In this document: in pieces, positions 55,229-63,424 of the stretch
Layout of the letters: the number at the start of each line of letters is the position of its first letter
How positions within the stretch are numbered: the stretch's first letter is position 1
Source: JARIHD01 sp035758825
GTDB taxonomy: Bacteria; Patescibacteriota; Saccharimonadia; Saccharimonadales; UBA4665
Assembly (NCBI GenBank): GCA_035758825.1
Contig: DASTWA010000002.1
Span: 229,147 to 293,146, forward strand
Length of the DNA: 64,000 nucleotides
Reading direction: 5' to 3'
Position numbers and translations under genes: made by a program
Notes under the pieces: model-generated
Seen by the model: only the letters and a program-made list of their open reading frames with translations
Told to the model about the DNA's origin: nothing
Databases searched by the model: none

Positions 55229-56962
55229 TTATAACAACTCGGTACGCCGTGGGGCGACCTTTTTTATTACGCTCTCGAAATCGAGAAGCAGCGTTTTATC
55301 TTCGGTACGGGCCTTAAGCTCGCACTGATTATTCGCAAGCGTCTTTTCGCTCACAACTACCCGGTATGGGATTCCCATTAAGTCTGCATCAGCAAACTTT
55401 TCGCCCGGTCGTACATCTCGGTTATCATATATTACCTCAACTCCGGCGTTAGTCAAGTCTTTATAGAGGCCATCGGCTGCTTTTGTCACTTGAGGGCTGA
55501 CGCCGACCGGTGCCAGGTATACCTGATACGGGGCTATGGCCTCTGGCCAGATGATACCTTTGTCGTCGTGATGGGCTTCGACGATCGCTGCCAGCGTGCG
55601 GCCGATACCGATGCCATAACACCCCATATAGTACTTCTGACGCTCACCCTTGTCGTTGGTAAATTCGGCGTCATGCATCAGATTGGTGTAATGGTAACCG
55701 AGCTGGAAAATGTTCCCTACCTCTATACCCCGCCTTTCAACCAGCTTGCCGCCGTCGGGGCTGATCATACCGGGCTGAGCTAAGGCTATGTCGGCCTCGA
55801 TGTCCGGCTTAAAGTCACGGTCGATATTAATATTGAGCAGATCTACGTTCTTCTGGTTGTTGCCGCCGTACATGTTGCGTACCGTACGCAGTGAACGGTC
55901 GGCGACAATAACAACTTCGTAGCCGGTCTGTTTGCCCTTCTTGACCATACCAACCGGCGAGATAAAACCCGGTTCAGAGCCAAGGTCACTGCGAATCTCG
56001 TCGTCCGTCGCGCTGCGCAGATCCCAAGCCCCTGCCACCTGCATGAGTTTGGTTTCGTTTACGTCAAAATCCCCCCGGATGACCGCCAAGATATACCGCT
56101 TGGTTGCCTCGTCAAAAAACAAGACATCCTTGGTCTGCTGCCAGAGTGGCAAGTTATGCAGCTTGGCGCCGTCTTCCATTGTCGGACCGCGTTCAGCTTT
56201 GACTTCTTGCAGTTCCAAGAGCGCATCGCCGACATTCTTGTCGTCCAGCTTAAAGGTCGCGACGTCCTCGTGGGCAGCATAGCCGCTGGCCTCATCAATA
56301 AAGTAACGGCTCTCCCCTACTTCGCTTTCGGCGACGAATTCGTGGCAGTACTCACCCCCAATATAGCCGTTGTCGGCAGCAACCACGTCCACCTTGAGCC
56401 CTAGGTCTGCAAAAATCTGGACATAGGCGTCCCACATCTTTTGGTAAATTTCCTTGAACTGCTCCTCGGTGCTAAAGCTATAGCCGTCCTTCATGACGAA
56501 TTCACGGACGCGCAACAGGCCACCACGGGCACGCATCTCATCTCGAAACTTCATAGAGAACTGGTAAATATTGAAGGGCAAGTCCTTATAGCTGATGTTG
56601 AACTTGCGCACCAGGTCGACGGCCATTTCTTCGGCCGTTCCGCCCAGAGCAAATTCAGCGCCACGACGGTCTTCGATCTTCATAAGTTCAAAACCCGTAG
56701 TGGTGGTTCGGTTAGTCTCCTGCCAAAGCTCAAGCGGATGAAGCACCGGCATAAGCAATTCCTGCGCGTCAGCGCTTTCCATGTGCCGGCGCACTACGCC
56801 GATGATTTTATCGTGTACACGAACCCCCATCGGCAGAAGGTAGTAGCGGCCTGCGCTTGATTCGCGGATGTAACCCGCCTGGGTGAGCAACCGATGCGAT
56901 GCGATTTGGTAATCGCTGCCTTCGGTTTTGGATGTTCTACCGAACAATTGCGACATTTTCAT
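55229..56962 (-). CDS. proS: prolyl-tRNA synthetase
   Basis: Charges tRNA-Pro. The 577-residue class II enzyme is of the bacterial type: N-terminal YYLLPMGVRVHDKI with motif 1, motif 2 QFSMKFRDEMRARGGLLRVREF in part, an insertion/editing domain of moderate size, motif 3 GCYGIGIGRTLAAIVE and the C-terminal anticodon domain. GAGGAG precedes the ATG. The gap to the CPBP gene (124 nt) carries a GGCCGG/CCGGCC hairpin but no T-box signature on this strand. Confidence 0.96.
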   Translation of the reverse strand: MKMSQLFGRTSKTEGSDYQIASHRLLTQAGYIRESSAGRYYLLPMGVRVHDKIIGVVRRHMESADAQELLMPVLHPLELWQETNRTTTTGFELMKIEDRRGAEFALGGTAEEMAVDLVRKFNISYKDLPFNIYQFSMKFRDEMRARGGLLRVREFVMKDGYSFSTEEQFKEIYQKMWDAYVQIFADLGLKVDVVAADNGYIGGEYCHEFVAESEVGESRYFIDEASGYAAHEDVATFKLDDKNVGDALLELQEVKAERGPTMEDGAKLHNLPLWQQTKDVLFFDEATKRYILAVIRGDFDVNETKLMQVAGAWDLRSATDDEIRSDLGSEPGFISPVGMVKKGKQTGYEVVIVADRSLRTVRNMYGGNNQKNVDLLNINIDRDFKPDIEADIALAQPGMISPDGGKLVERRGIEVGNIFQLGYHYTNLMHDAEFTNDKGERQKYYMGCYGIGIGRTLAAIVEAHHDDKGIIWPEAIAPYQVYLAPVGVSPQVTKAADGLYKDLTNAGVEVIYDNRDVRPGEKFADADLMGIPYRVVVSEKTLANNQCELKARTEDKTLLLDFESVIKKVAPRRTELL

Positions 56963-57086
56963 GTCAGAAACTCCTCTTTGTAACTTTTAGATTTGTGGTA
57001 CGCGAAAAAGAAATTACGGCCGGCAGGCCGGAAGAAGAAATGGTGAAAACGTGGGAGTGAAGCGTCTCATTTTTCATCATTGTACC

Positions 57087-57860
57087 CTAGCTCCCCTGAA
57101 TTATAAAGAGGTTCAGGAAGACAAAGCCGTTCTTGAGGGCATGGACACCAATACTCGCCCATATGGTCCCATTCTGTTCGCGCAAATAGCAGAGCACAAT
57201 CGACAGCGAAAAAACATCCACAAAGGCCGCCCAGAGCAGCCCGCCGCTCGCCGCCCCAAACAAATGAAGCGATGCAAAAAGCAGGCTGGTTATGAGGATG
57301 GATGGCCAGACCCGGAGTCCGTTCCGGCGCAACGAACCAAAAAAGAAGCCCCGGAAGACAATTTCTTCGGCTATCGGCGGCAAAATAACCAGCCCCACAA
57401 AGGCCAAGACGAGACCCAGCCCACCAACCCCTTGTTCAAATCCCAAAGCCTGACGTTGGTCGGTATCTATCTGAAAGATCGCGGTTATGATGCCGAACAA
57501 GATGGTAAATATGCCGAAGTACACCATTATGCCGAGTAAGGCATGGCCAGCGTCACGCCACTTGGGTTTGCCTAGCCCAAGTGCAATCTTGTACGAGATG
57601 CCCTTGTATTGCACAAACTGGTAGACGGCGCCGACGGTCAGCACTTCGGTAAACAGCACAAACAAAAAGTTAGCCAGCGGCGCGCCGTTGGCCCAAAGCT
57701 CGCGTTGGGCGCTGTCCCAGCCCAGCACGTTAGGCACGAACATAAGGGCGATCTGGACTACCGTAGGGATAACCAGAAAGGTACCAAGCACGACGATCAG
57801 CGCTGTGATGGGATTCCAGCCTGGATTTTTGAGTTTAGAAGAATCGTTTGACATCGACAA
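57087..57860 (-). CDS. CPBP family intramembrane metalloprotease
   Basis: A 257-residue protein with about seven membrane segments and the Abi/CPBP motifs: EEIVFRGFFFGSLRR (EExxxR) near residue 166 and FASLHL near 200, the likely metal ligands. The family includes Rce1 and bacterial proteins in processing or immunity to peptides. It overlaps the end of rseP by 26 bp and so is coupled to it. The target is unknown. Confidence 0.9.
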   Translation of the reverse strand: MSMSNDSSKLKNPGWNPITALIVVLGTFLVIPTVVQIALMFVPNVLGWDSAQRELWANGAPLANFLFVLFTEVLTVGAVYQFVQYKGISYKIALGLGKPKWRDAGHALLGIMVYFGIFTILFGIITAIFQIDTDQRQALGFEQGVGGLGLVLAFVGLVILPPIAEEIVFRGFFFGSLRRNGLRVWPSILITSLLFASLHLFGAASGGLLWAAFVDVFSLSIVLCYLREQNGTIWASIGVHALKNGFVFLNLFIIQGS

Positions 57861-58959
57861 TTGTTATAAGCACGATCAGGAACATCAACAAAAGGAAACT
57901 CGCTCCAACAATCCGCTCTTCCATTTCTTGGCTGATCTGTTTGCCGAATAATCGCGAAAGGAGCACCATGAACAGGCGGCCGCCATCGAGCGCCGGAATC
58001 GGCAATACGTTCATTATTGCCAGCGTTAATGAGATGATGGCGATAATCATCAGCATAAACTGATAGCCGAGCAGACTTCCGTCCTTGAGGAGGACGACGA
58101 TGCCAACTGGCCCCGAAACCTGCTCGGCAGCCTTTTGGCCATCACCCTGAAAAAGAGCCGCAACCGTAGTGCCCAGCCCCTGGAAGGTGGCAGCAGTAAA
58201 CTGCCCGATCAAGCCCGCACCGACAATGGGCGCCGACCAAGTTGACCGGGTCATCGTTAGTTCGGTTGGCGAAATGCCCAAGTAGCCCTTGGGGGTGTCG
58301 GTCCTCCTGCTGGCTTCGACTTCCTTGATGGACAGTAAGGTAGTCTGCTTGCTCCGGGTTTTGCCTTCGTGTTTGTAGGTTATTGTAACTTCCTTGCCCG
58401 CGAACCGTTCGGTAATGCCCGGCAGGTCATCGGCGGACTTGATGGTTTTCTTTTCGTCGCCAGAGACTATCGTCAGTAGTTGGTCGCGCGGCTCGATACC
58501 AGCTTTTGCAGCTGGCGATTTGGGTTCAACATAGCCGGCGAGTACGTCGTTCTTCAATACTGTCGTGTCGCTCTTTACGGTAAATTGGTTGTCGATTAGT
58601 TTTGGCAGCCCCAGCCAGGCAAGTGCCGTAAGTAGAATAAAGGCGATGAGCAGGTTCATCCCCACCCCGGCCAGCATGATTTTGGTCTTCGACCACGTCG
58701 TAGCCGCACCTAAGGAGCCCTTCTCTTTGGCGGCATCCGACTCGCCCTTGAGCTTTACGAAACCGCCGATTGGCAGCCAGTTAATACTAAAATCAAACCC
58801 GTCCTTGGTCTTTTTGGCCCATGCGCGCGGCGGAAAGCCGATGCCGAATTCCTCGACCTCTACGCCATTGCGGCGTGCAGCCAAAAAATGGCCGAACTCG
58901 TGGATTACCACCAGCCCGATAAACAAAATTAACCCTATGATCAGTAGTACTATCGACAT
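57835..58959 (-). CDS. rseP: site-2 protease RseP
   Basis: An intramembrane metalloprotease that trims membrane regulators or signal peptides. The 374-residue protein has the HEFGH zinc motif at 20-24 in the first membrane span, a PDZ domain (about 135-210) and the third zinc ligand in NVLPIPALDGGRLF near residue 320. The ATG directly follows the stop of uppS (TAAATG). The cdsA and dxr genes that usually lie nearby are missing. Confidence 0.93.
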   Translation of the reverse strand: MSIVLLIIGLILFIGLVVIHEFGHFLAARRNGVEVEEFGIGFPPRAWAKKTKDGFDFSINWLPIGGFVKLKGESDAAKEKGSLGAATTWSKTKIMLAGVGMNLLIAFILLTALAWLGLPKLIDNQFTVKSDTTVLKNDVLAGYVEPKSPAAKAGIEPRDQLLTIVSGDEKKTIKSADDLPGITERFAGKEVTITYKHEGKTRSKQTTLLSIKEVEASRRTDTPKGYLGISPTELTMTRSTWSAPIVGAGLIGQFTAATFQGLGTTVAALFQGDGQKAAEQVSGPVGIVVLLKDGSLLGYQFMLMIIAIISLTLAIMNVLPIPALDGGRLFMVLLSRLFGKQISQEMEERIVGASFLLLMFLIVLITIVDVKRFF

Positions 58960-59658
58960 TTATCCCCCAAATCGTCGTTGGCGACGGCTATACTCATTTA
59001 TGATAGCCGTCACATCGTCTTTTGTCATCTCCGGCCAAAATTTTTGCAGGAACAAAAATTCACTATACGCCGTACGCCACAACATGAAGTTGCTTAGACG
59101 CTGCTCTCCGGACGTCCGGACAACCATATCGATCGGCGGCACCTCCGGCGCATATAGGCGCGCAGCTATTGCTTCTTCGGTTATTTGGTCAGGCGCAAGG
59201 CCATCTTGCACGCACTTGCGTGCCGCGTCAATAATTTCTTGCTGGCCGCCGTAATTAAAGCAAACTGACAGCGTGCCGCCTGTCAGGTGGCGGGTCTTTT
59301 CTTCGCACTTTTCGAAGCCGGCTAGCAATTTGGCGCCAATGCCATCGCGGCGGCCCAAAATCCGCACCCGAACGTTCCGCTCAATTAAACGTTTCAGGTC
59401 TTTGGAGATAGCCTGAAGCGCAAGCTTCATGAGCCCGGACACCTCGCCCTTGTCGCGCTTCCAATTTTCGTTTGAAAACGCATAGATCGTCACAAACCTA
59501 ATGCCGCTCTCAAAACAGCCGTCCATAACCTCTTTAAGAGCGTTATAGCCTGCCAAGTGCCCATCATACTCAGGTATGCTGTGTTTTTTGGCCCACCGCC
59601 TGTTCCCGTCCAGGATAAACCCTACATGGGTTGGGATAACCGCTACTGTTTCGTCCAT
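58960..59658 (-). CDS. uppS: isoprenyl (undecaprenyl) diphosphate synthase
   Basis: Builds the C55 lipid carrier for wall sugars. The 232-residue cis-prenyltransferase has the FILDGNRRWAKKH start (catalytic Asp near 18), the TIYAFSNENWKR motif, and FNYGGQQEIIDA; the MVVRTSGEQRLSNF and WRTAYSEFLF motifs close the fold. An extended -10 TGgTATAAT (59667-59675) ends 8 nt before the ATG, so it can start its own leaderless message. Allylic substrates must come from elsewhere: no isoprenoid pathway gene is in the window. Confidence 0.95.
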   Translation of the reverse strand: MDETVAVIPTHVGFILDGNRRWAKKHSIPEYDGHLAGYNALKEVMDGCFESGIRFVTIYAFSNENWKRDKGEVSGLMKLALQAISKDLKRLIERNVRVRILGRRDGIGAKLLAGFEKCEEKTRHLTGGTLSVCFNYGGQQEIIDAARKCVQDGLAPDQITEEAIAARLYAPEVPPIDMVVRTSGEQRLSNFMLWRTAYSEFLFLQKFWPEMTKDDVTAIINEYSRRQRRFGG

Positions 59659-59666
59659 GGGTTCGT

Positions 59667-59675
59667 ATTATACCA
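59667..59675 (-). promoter_or_regulatory. extended -10 promoter of uppS, leaderless type
   Basis: The minus strand reads TGGTATAAT eight bases before the ATG. It separates uppS-rseP expression from the frr unit. Confidence 0.7.
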
Positions 59676-59682
59676 GCGCGGC

Positions 59683-60246
59683 TTACACCGTCATGATTTC
59701 GGCCTCTTTGGCCTTGGCTGCCGCATCAACATCGGCTTTTATCTTGTTCATGGCTTCGTCGACCTGTTTCTCCAGCCGCTTGGCATCATCTTCGCCAATC
59801 GCCTTGTCCTTTTTAGCCTGGTCGACGGCATCAATGGCGTCGCGGCGCACGCCACGGAGCGTAATCATGCAGTCTTCTACCTTACCGCCAAGTACTTTAA
59901 CGTATTCGCGGCGGCGCTCTTCGTTAAGCGGAGGGATTGGCACCCGTACGACCCGGCCATCATCCGATGGGTTAAGCCCGAGTGTCGGGTTGTCACGGAT
60001 GGCGCTGGCAATCGCCTGGATGTTATTGGGGTCGAAGGGCGTAATTTGAATGAGCTGGGCTTCTGGGGCGGTCACATTTGCAACCTGGTTGAGCGGCATT
60101 TGCGTTCCATAGGCAGTGACCGTAACACCATCAAGCATGGCGGCACTGGCGCGCCCGGTGCGGACTTTTTTAATCTCGCCCTGAAAGTGTTCCAGCGCGG
60201 CCTGGAACTTCCGCTTGGCATCATCAATGATCTGATTTGGATTCAT
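59683..60246 (-). CDS. frr: ribosome recycling factor
   Basis: Splits post-termination ribosomes with EF-G. The 187-residue protein has the RRF pattern: KVRTGRASAAMLDGVTVTAYG, NDNN-type EAQLIQITPFDPNNIQAIASAIRDN in part, DGRVVRVPIPPLNEERRREYVK, and the C-terminal coiled helix. I chose the ATG at 60246, with AGGAGGT upstream. pyrH, which usually lies between tsf and frr, is missing. Confidence 0.96.
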   Translation of the reverse strand: MNPNQIIDDAKRKFQAALEHFQGEIKKVRTGRASAAMLDGVTVTAYGTQMPLNQVANVTAPEAQLIQITPFDPNNIQAIASAIRDNPTLGLNPSDDGRVVRVPIPPLNEERRREYVKVLGGKVEDCMITLRGVRRDAIDAVDQAKKDKAIGEDDAKRLEKQVDEAMNKIKADVDAAAKAKEAEIMTV

Positions 60247-60301
60247 GTATGTAGTAACCTCCTGTTTCAACTCTTATTGTAAGGTAGCGGGCCTTATTAT
60301 G

Positions 60302-60332
60302 AAAACACCCCGCATTAGAAGCGGAGTGTTTT
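60302..60332 (-). terminator. terminator of the rpsB-tsf unit
   Basis: AAAACACCCCGC pairs with GCGGAGTGTTTT (one G-U on the RNA) around a 7-nt loop; A and T runs at both ends make it bidirectional in form. It lies 22 nt after the tsf stop. Confidence 0.85.
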
Positions 60333-60353
60333 GTCCGAAAATAGTCCGAATTA

Positions 60354-60953
60354 CTATTCGGATACTTCGCCAAGGGCCATTCGGCTAAAGCGGCGTACAA
60401 CGATGTTCTCGCCCAGCTTAGCGATGTTTTCCTTGAGGTAGGCGCATACAGTTTGGTCAGGGTTCTTAATGAACGGCTGGTCCATGAGGCACTTCTCGGC
60501 AAAGTACTTCTTGAGCATACCTTCGACAATCTGAGGAACCATGTTCTCGGGTTTGCCTTCGGCTTTTACCTTTTCGGTAAACTCAGCGCGCTTTGCTTCG
60601 CGGGTTTCTTCGGGGATATTCTCGGAAGAGATGTATTCGGGGCTTGCTGCAGCAATGTGCATTGCAATATCCTTAACCACGGCAGCAAACATTTCGTTGC
60701 GGGCAACGAAATCAGTTTCGGAGTTAACCTCGAGGATAACACCGATGCGGTTGTCGTGCAGGTAACTGCCGATGACGCCGGCGCGGGCTTCGCGTTCGCC
60801 ACGCTTTTCGGCCTTGGTCAGACCCTTCTTGCGCATCTCTTGGAGAGCTTTGTCAAAGTCACCATTGGCTTCGTCGAGGGCTTTCTTGGCGTCAGTCATA
60901 CCAACACCGGTCAGCTCGCGGAGACGCTTAATTTCTGCAAAATCTACAGCCAT
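60354..60953 (-). CDS. tsf: elongation factor Ts
   Basis: The nucleotide exchange factor for EF-Tu. The 199-residue short form has the N-terminal UBA domain (RLRELTGVGMTDAKKALDEANGD), the EF-Tu-binding SETDFVARNEMF motif and one dimerisation-type domain, then a shortened end; E. coli EF-Ts is 283 residues. GGGAGGA precedes the ATG. It follows rpsB by 20 nt. Confidence 0.96.
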   Translation of the reverse strand: MAVDFAEIKRLRELTGVGMTDAKKALDEANGDFDKALQEMRKKGLTKAEKRGEREARAGVIGSYLHDNRIGVILEVNSETDFVARNEMFAAVVKDIAMHIAAASPEYISSENIPEETREAKRAEFTEKVKAEGKPENMVPQIVEGMLKKYFAEKCLMDQPFIKNPDQTVCAYLKENIAKLGENIVVRRFSRMALGEVSE

Positions 60954-60973
60954 ATCTTTAATCCTCCCAGCAA

Positions 60974-61708
60974 TTACTTTTCGTCTTTGTCAGCTGAAGT
61001 CTTGGCTTCGCTCTTGGCCGCTTTGCCGCGACCCTCTTCGATAGCCTGCTTAACGTAGTCAACAACGAGCTGGATGCTCTTGATGGCGTCATCGTTGCAA
61101 GGAACCGGGTAATCAACGGCGCTTGGGTCGGCGTTAGTGTCAACCAAAGCAACGATTGGCAAACCTAGCTTCTTGGCTTCGCGGACGGCGTTAACGTCGT
61201 TAACGATGTCGATGATGAATACGGCGCCTACACGGCTAGCCATGTTCTTGATGCCGCCATAAATGCGGTTCATTTCGTCGATTTCTTCCTGGAAGCGCTG
61301 TACTTCGAGCTTACTGTACTTGTTGGACAGCTCGCCGGATTCCATCTTGGCTTCGAGGCTCTTCAGGTGCTTAACGCGGCCCTGTATAGTACCGGCATTA
61401 GTAAGCATACCGCCAAGCCAGCGTTCGGTAACATATGGCATCTTGGCATCTTCGGCAGCCGCCTTAACGATGTCTTGCGCCTGGCGCTTAGTAGCGACAA
61501 ACAATACTTGCTTGCCTTCGCTAGTAGTATTGCTTAGGAAAGCCAAAGCATCCTCAAGACCTTCTACCGTCTTGGTGAGGTCAATGATGTGGCTGCCATT
61601 GCGCTTTGAGTGGATGTATGGCGCCATCTTTGGGTGCCAGCGGCTCGTCTTGTGCCCAAAGTGTGCACCTGCGGCGAGCAAAGCCTTAATATCTACGGCT
61701 ACTGCCAT
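60974..61708 (-). CDS. rpsB: 30S ribosomal protein S2
   Basis: S2 joins late in 30S assembly. The 244-residue protein has the family marks: LLAAGAHFGHKTSRWHPKM, IDLTKTVEGLEDA, RWLGGMLTNAGTI, and VDTNADPSAVDYPVPCNDDAI. A charged Lys/Ala tail ends the protein. The ATG at 61708 follows AAAGGA; longer frames upstream are not coding. Its leader of about 90 nt may be structured. tsf follows. Confidence 0.96.
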   Translation of the reverse strand: MAVAVDIKALLAAGAHFGHKTSRWHPKMAPYIHSKRNGSHIIDLTKTVEGLEDALAFLSNTTSEGKQVLFVATKRQAQDIVKAAAEDAKMPYVTERWLGGMLTNAGTIQGRVKHLKSLEAKMESGELSNKYSKLEVQRFQEEIDEMNRIYGGIKNMASRVGAVFIIDIVNDVNAVREAKKLGLPIVALVDTNADPSAVDYPVPCNDDAIKSIQLVVDYVKQAIEEGRGKAAKSEAKTSADKDEK

Positions 61709-61816
61709 AAAATTGGTCCTTTCTCTTCGATTGGGTACCCCTGACGCCCTGCACGGGTTAGCCAGAGGAGGATTGGTTCCCAACCTGCTTAATAGTTAAC
61801 AGAGGTTATTGTATCA
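61709..61816 (-). promoter_or_regulatory. rpsB promoter and structured leader
   Basis: The minus strand has TGATACAAT (61808-61816), an extended -10. The following leader of about 93 nt contains GGTTGG/CCAATCC-type and other GC-rich pairs that could fold; S2 leaders regulate rpsB-tsf in other bacteria, but this sequence shows no match I can name. Confidence 0.5.
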
Positions 61817-61849
61817 GATGACACTGGTATTTGTCTACTACAATAACAC

Positions 61850-61878
61850 TTGTAGTCCACTAGTGGCCTCTGTATTAT
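61850..61878 (+). promoter_or_regulatory. promoter of the DUF475 gene, leaderless type
   Basis: -35 TTGTAG (61850-61855), 17-bp spacer, -10 TATTAT (61873-61878). The ATG at 61887 follows 8 nt later. Confidence 0.65.
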
Positions 61879-61886
61879 TAGAAGCA

Positions 61887-62936
61887 ATGAATATCAAATC
61901 ACTTTTGCGCATATATTGGTTCGCGCTGGTCGCGACCATCATCATTTGGATATTAGTGGGCTGGCAGATGGGCCTCGCAGCACTGTTTACAGTGTTCGTA
62001 TTAACCCTCCTCGAAACGACCCTGAGCGCCGACAACGCCGTGGTCAACAGCAAGGTTCTTACCACCATGTCCCCGGCTTGGCAGCGGGCGTTCATGACCA
62101 TAGGTATCTTTATTGCTGTCTTCGTAGTCCGTTTTGCCCTGCCAATATTTATTGTCATGGGTACGGCTCATCTGACTTTTGGCGGCGTGTTGGACCTCGC
62201 ACTCAACCACCCCAAGGAATACGAACATGAGCTCGAAAAATCGGCGCCGATTATCAACGCCTTTGGTGGGTCGTTCCTGCTGATGATCGCCCTGAGTTAC
62301 TTCATCGACTATCAAAAAAAGGTCCACTGGCTCGGCTTTTTGGAGCGTTATCTGGGCAAGCTGGGCCGGTTCGACAACCTCACGGTGTTTGTGATGCTGC
62401 TGGCCTCGATTGGCATCTACTTTACAGTTGACCCCAAGTACCATGCCACTATCCTCATCGCTTCCATCTGTGCCATGGCCCTGCACATCGGCCTGGAAAT
62501 CCTTGGCGCGGCAATGGGTGGACACGAGAAACACACCAACGTTAAGTACAAGGTCGGAATGGCCGCCTTCGCTGCCTTTATGTATCTCGAAATTCTGGAT
62601 GCCAGCTTCTCACTCGACGGTGTGATTGGTGCTTTTGCTCTAACCAACAGCGTCATCCTCATCATGGCAGGTTTGGGCGCCGGCGCCGTATGGGTCCGGG
62701 CCATGACCATCCACTTGGTACGCACCAATGCCTTGGCTAAATACATGTTCCTTGAGCACGGCGCCCACTGGGCGATCGGCTTCTTGGGCGCTGTTATGAT
62801 GCTCAAGCTCTACCATATCGAGCTGCCAGAGTTCATCGTGGGCAGCCTCGGCCTTATCTTTATCGGGTCGGCAATCTTCTGGAGCGTCCGGCACGCGAAA
62901 CAGCTCGACAACGGCAAGATTAAGGCACAGGTGTAA
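61887..62936 (+). CDS. DUF475/TerC-like integral membrane protein
   Basis: A 349-residue protein with about nine membrane spans and TerC-superfamily motifs: the acidic LLETTLSADNAVVNSKVL segment in the second span and LEILDASFSLDGVIGAFALT near residue 240, whose Asp/Glu residues probably bind a metal ion. The family is linked to metal efflux and tellurite resistance. The ATG at 61887 is used because a promoter ends just before it and the longer frame is not membrane-like. It is divergent from rpsB. Confidence 0.88.
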   Translation: MNIKSLLRIYWFALVATIIIWILVGWQMGLAALFTVFVLTLLETTLSADNAVVNSKVLTTMSPAWQRAFMTIGIFIAVFVVRFALPIFIVMGTAHLTFGGVLDLALNHPKEYEHELEKSAPIINAFGGSFLLMIALSYFIDYQKKVHWLGFLERYLGKLGRFDNLTVFVMLLASIGIYFTVDPKYHATILIASICAMALHIGLEILGAAMGGHEKHTNVKYKVGMAAFAAFMYLEILDASFSLDGVIGAFALTNSVILIMAGLGAGAVWVRAMTIHLVRTNALAKYMFLEHGAHWAIGFLGAVMMLKLYHIELPEFIVGSLGLIFIGSAIFWSVRHAKQLDNGKIKAQV

Positions 62937-62942
62937 CGCCTC

Positions 62943-62971
62943 TTTACTTTCTCAAGGAAAACAGATAAAAT
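62943..62971 (+). promoter_or_regulatory. promoter of the L31 gene
   Basis: -35 TTTACT (62943-62948), 17-bp spacer, -10 TAAAAT (62966-62971). The ATG is 9 nt farther on. Confidence 0.65.
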
Positions 62972-62980
62972 AAGCCAGAT

Positions 62981-63346
62981 ATGAAGAAAGACATTCACCC
63001 TAAGAACTACCGCCCAGTAGTATTTCAGGACCTAAACAACGGTTTTAAGTTCCTGACCCGCTCCACTGTGGCAACCGAAGAAACCATCAAATGGGAAGAC
63101 GGCAACGAGTACCCTCTTGTTAAGGTGCACATCTCGAGTAGCACTCACCCATTCTTTACCGGCGAAGAGCGCGTGCTCGACATCGAAGGCCGCGTAGACA
63201 AATTTAAGGCCCGCGCCGAAGCCGCGAAGGCTGCCCGCGAAGGCCGTGCTAACGCCGCCAAGAAGCAGGCTGCCCGCAAGCTCGCTAAAAGCGAACCCAA
63301 GGCCGTAAAGCCCGAAGCCAAGAAGACCGCAAAGCCAGCTAAGTAG
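62981..63346 (+). CDS. rpmE2: 50S ribosomal protein L31 type B with long basic tail
   Basis: A 121-residue protein. The first about 75 residues are L31 type B: KKDIHPKNYRPVVFQDL, TRSTVATEETI, YPLVKVHISSSTHPFFTG, GRVDKF; no zinc cysteines, as expected for type B. The remaining about 45 residues are Lys/Ala-rich, a tail not found in most L31 proteins and likely to bind rRNA. The start is leaderless type. A terminator follows. Confidence 0.93.
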   Translation: MKKDIHPKNYRPVVFQDLNNGFKFLTRSTVATEETIKWEDGNEYPLVKVHISSSTHPFFTGEERVLDIEGRVDKFKARAEAAKAAREGRANAAKKQAARKLAKSEPKAVKPEAKKTAKPAK

Positions 63347-63360
63347 CTACTTTTGCCAAC

Positions 63361-63399
63361 AACCGCCTCCGTATCTTAAAGATTGAGGCGGTTTTCTTT
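63361..63399 (+). terminator. intrinsic terminator of the L31 gene
   Basis: AACCGCCTC (63361-63369) pairs with GAGGCGGTT (63384-63392), followed by TTCTTTT. Confidence 0.85.
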
Positions 63400-63404
63400 T
63401 ACAC

Positions 63405-63413
63405 TGCTATACT
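63405..63413 (+). promoter_or_regulatory. extended -10 promoter of prfA
   Basis: TGCTATACT, ending 11 nt before the ATG at 63425. No Shine-Dalgarno is seen in the short leader. Confidence 0.6.
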
Positions 63414-63424
63414 AAGCAAAGACT

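Noticed and set aside
56985..57010. GTGGTACGCG, resembling the T-box core, near proS
   Set aside because: It is on the plus strand, opposite to proS, lacks the AACCGCG ending and has no downstream plus-strand synthetase gene.
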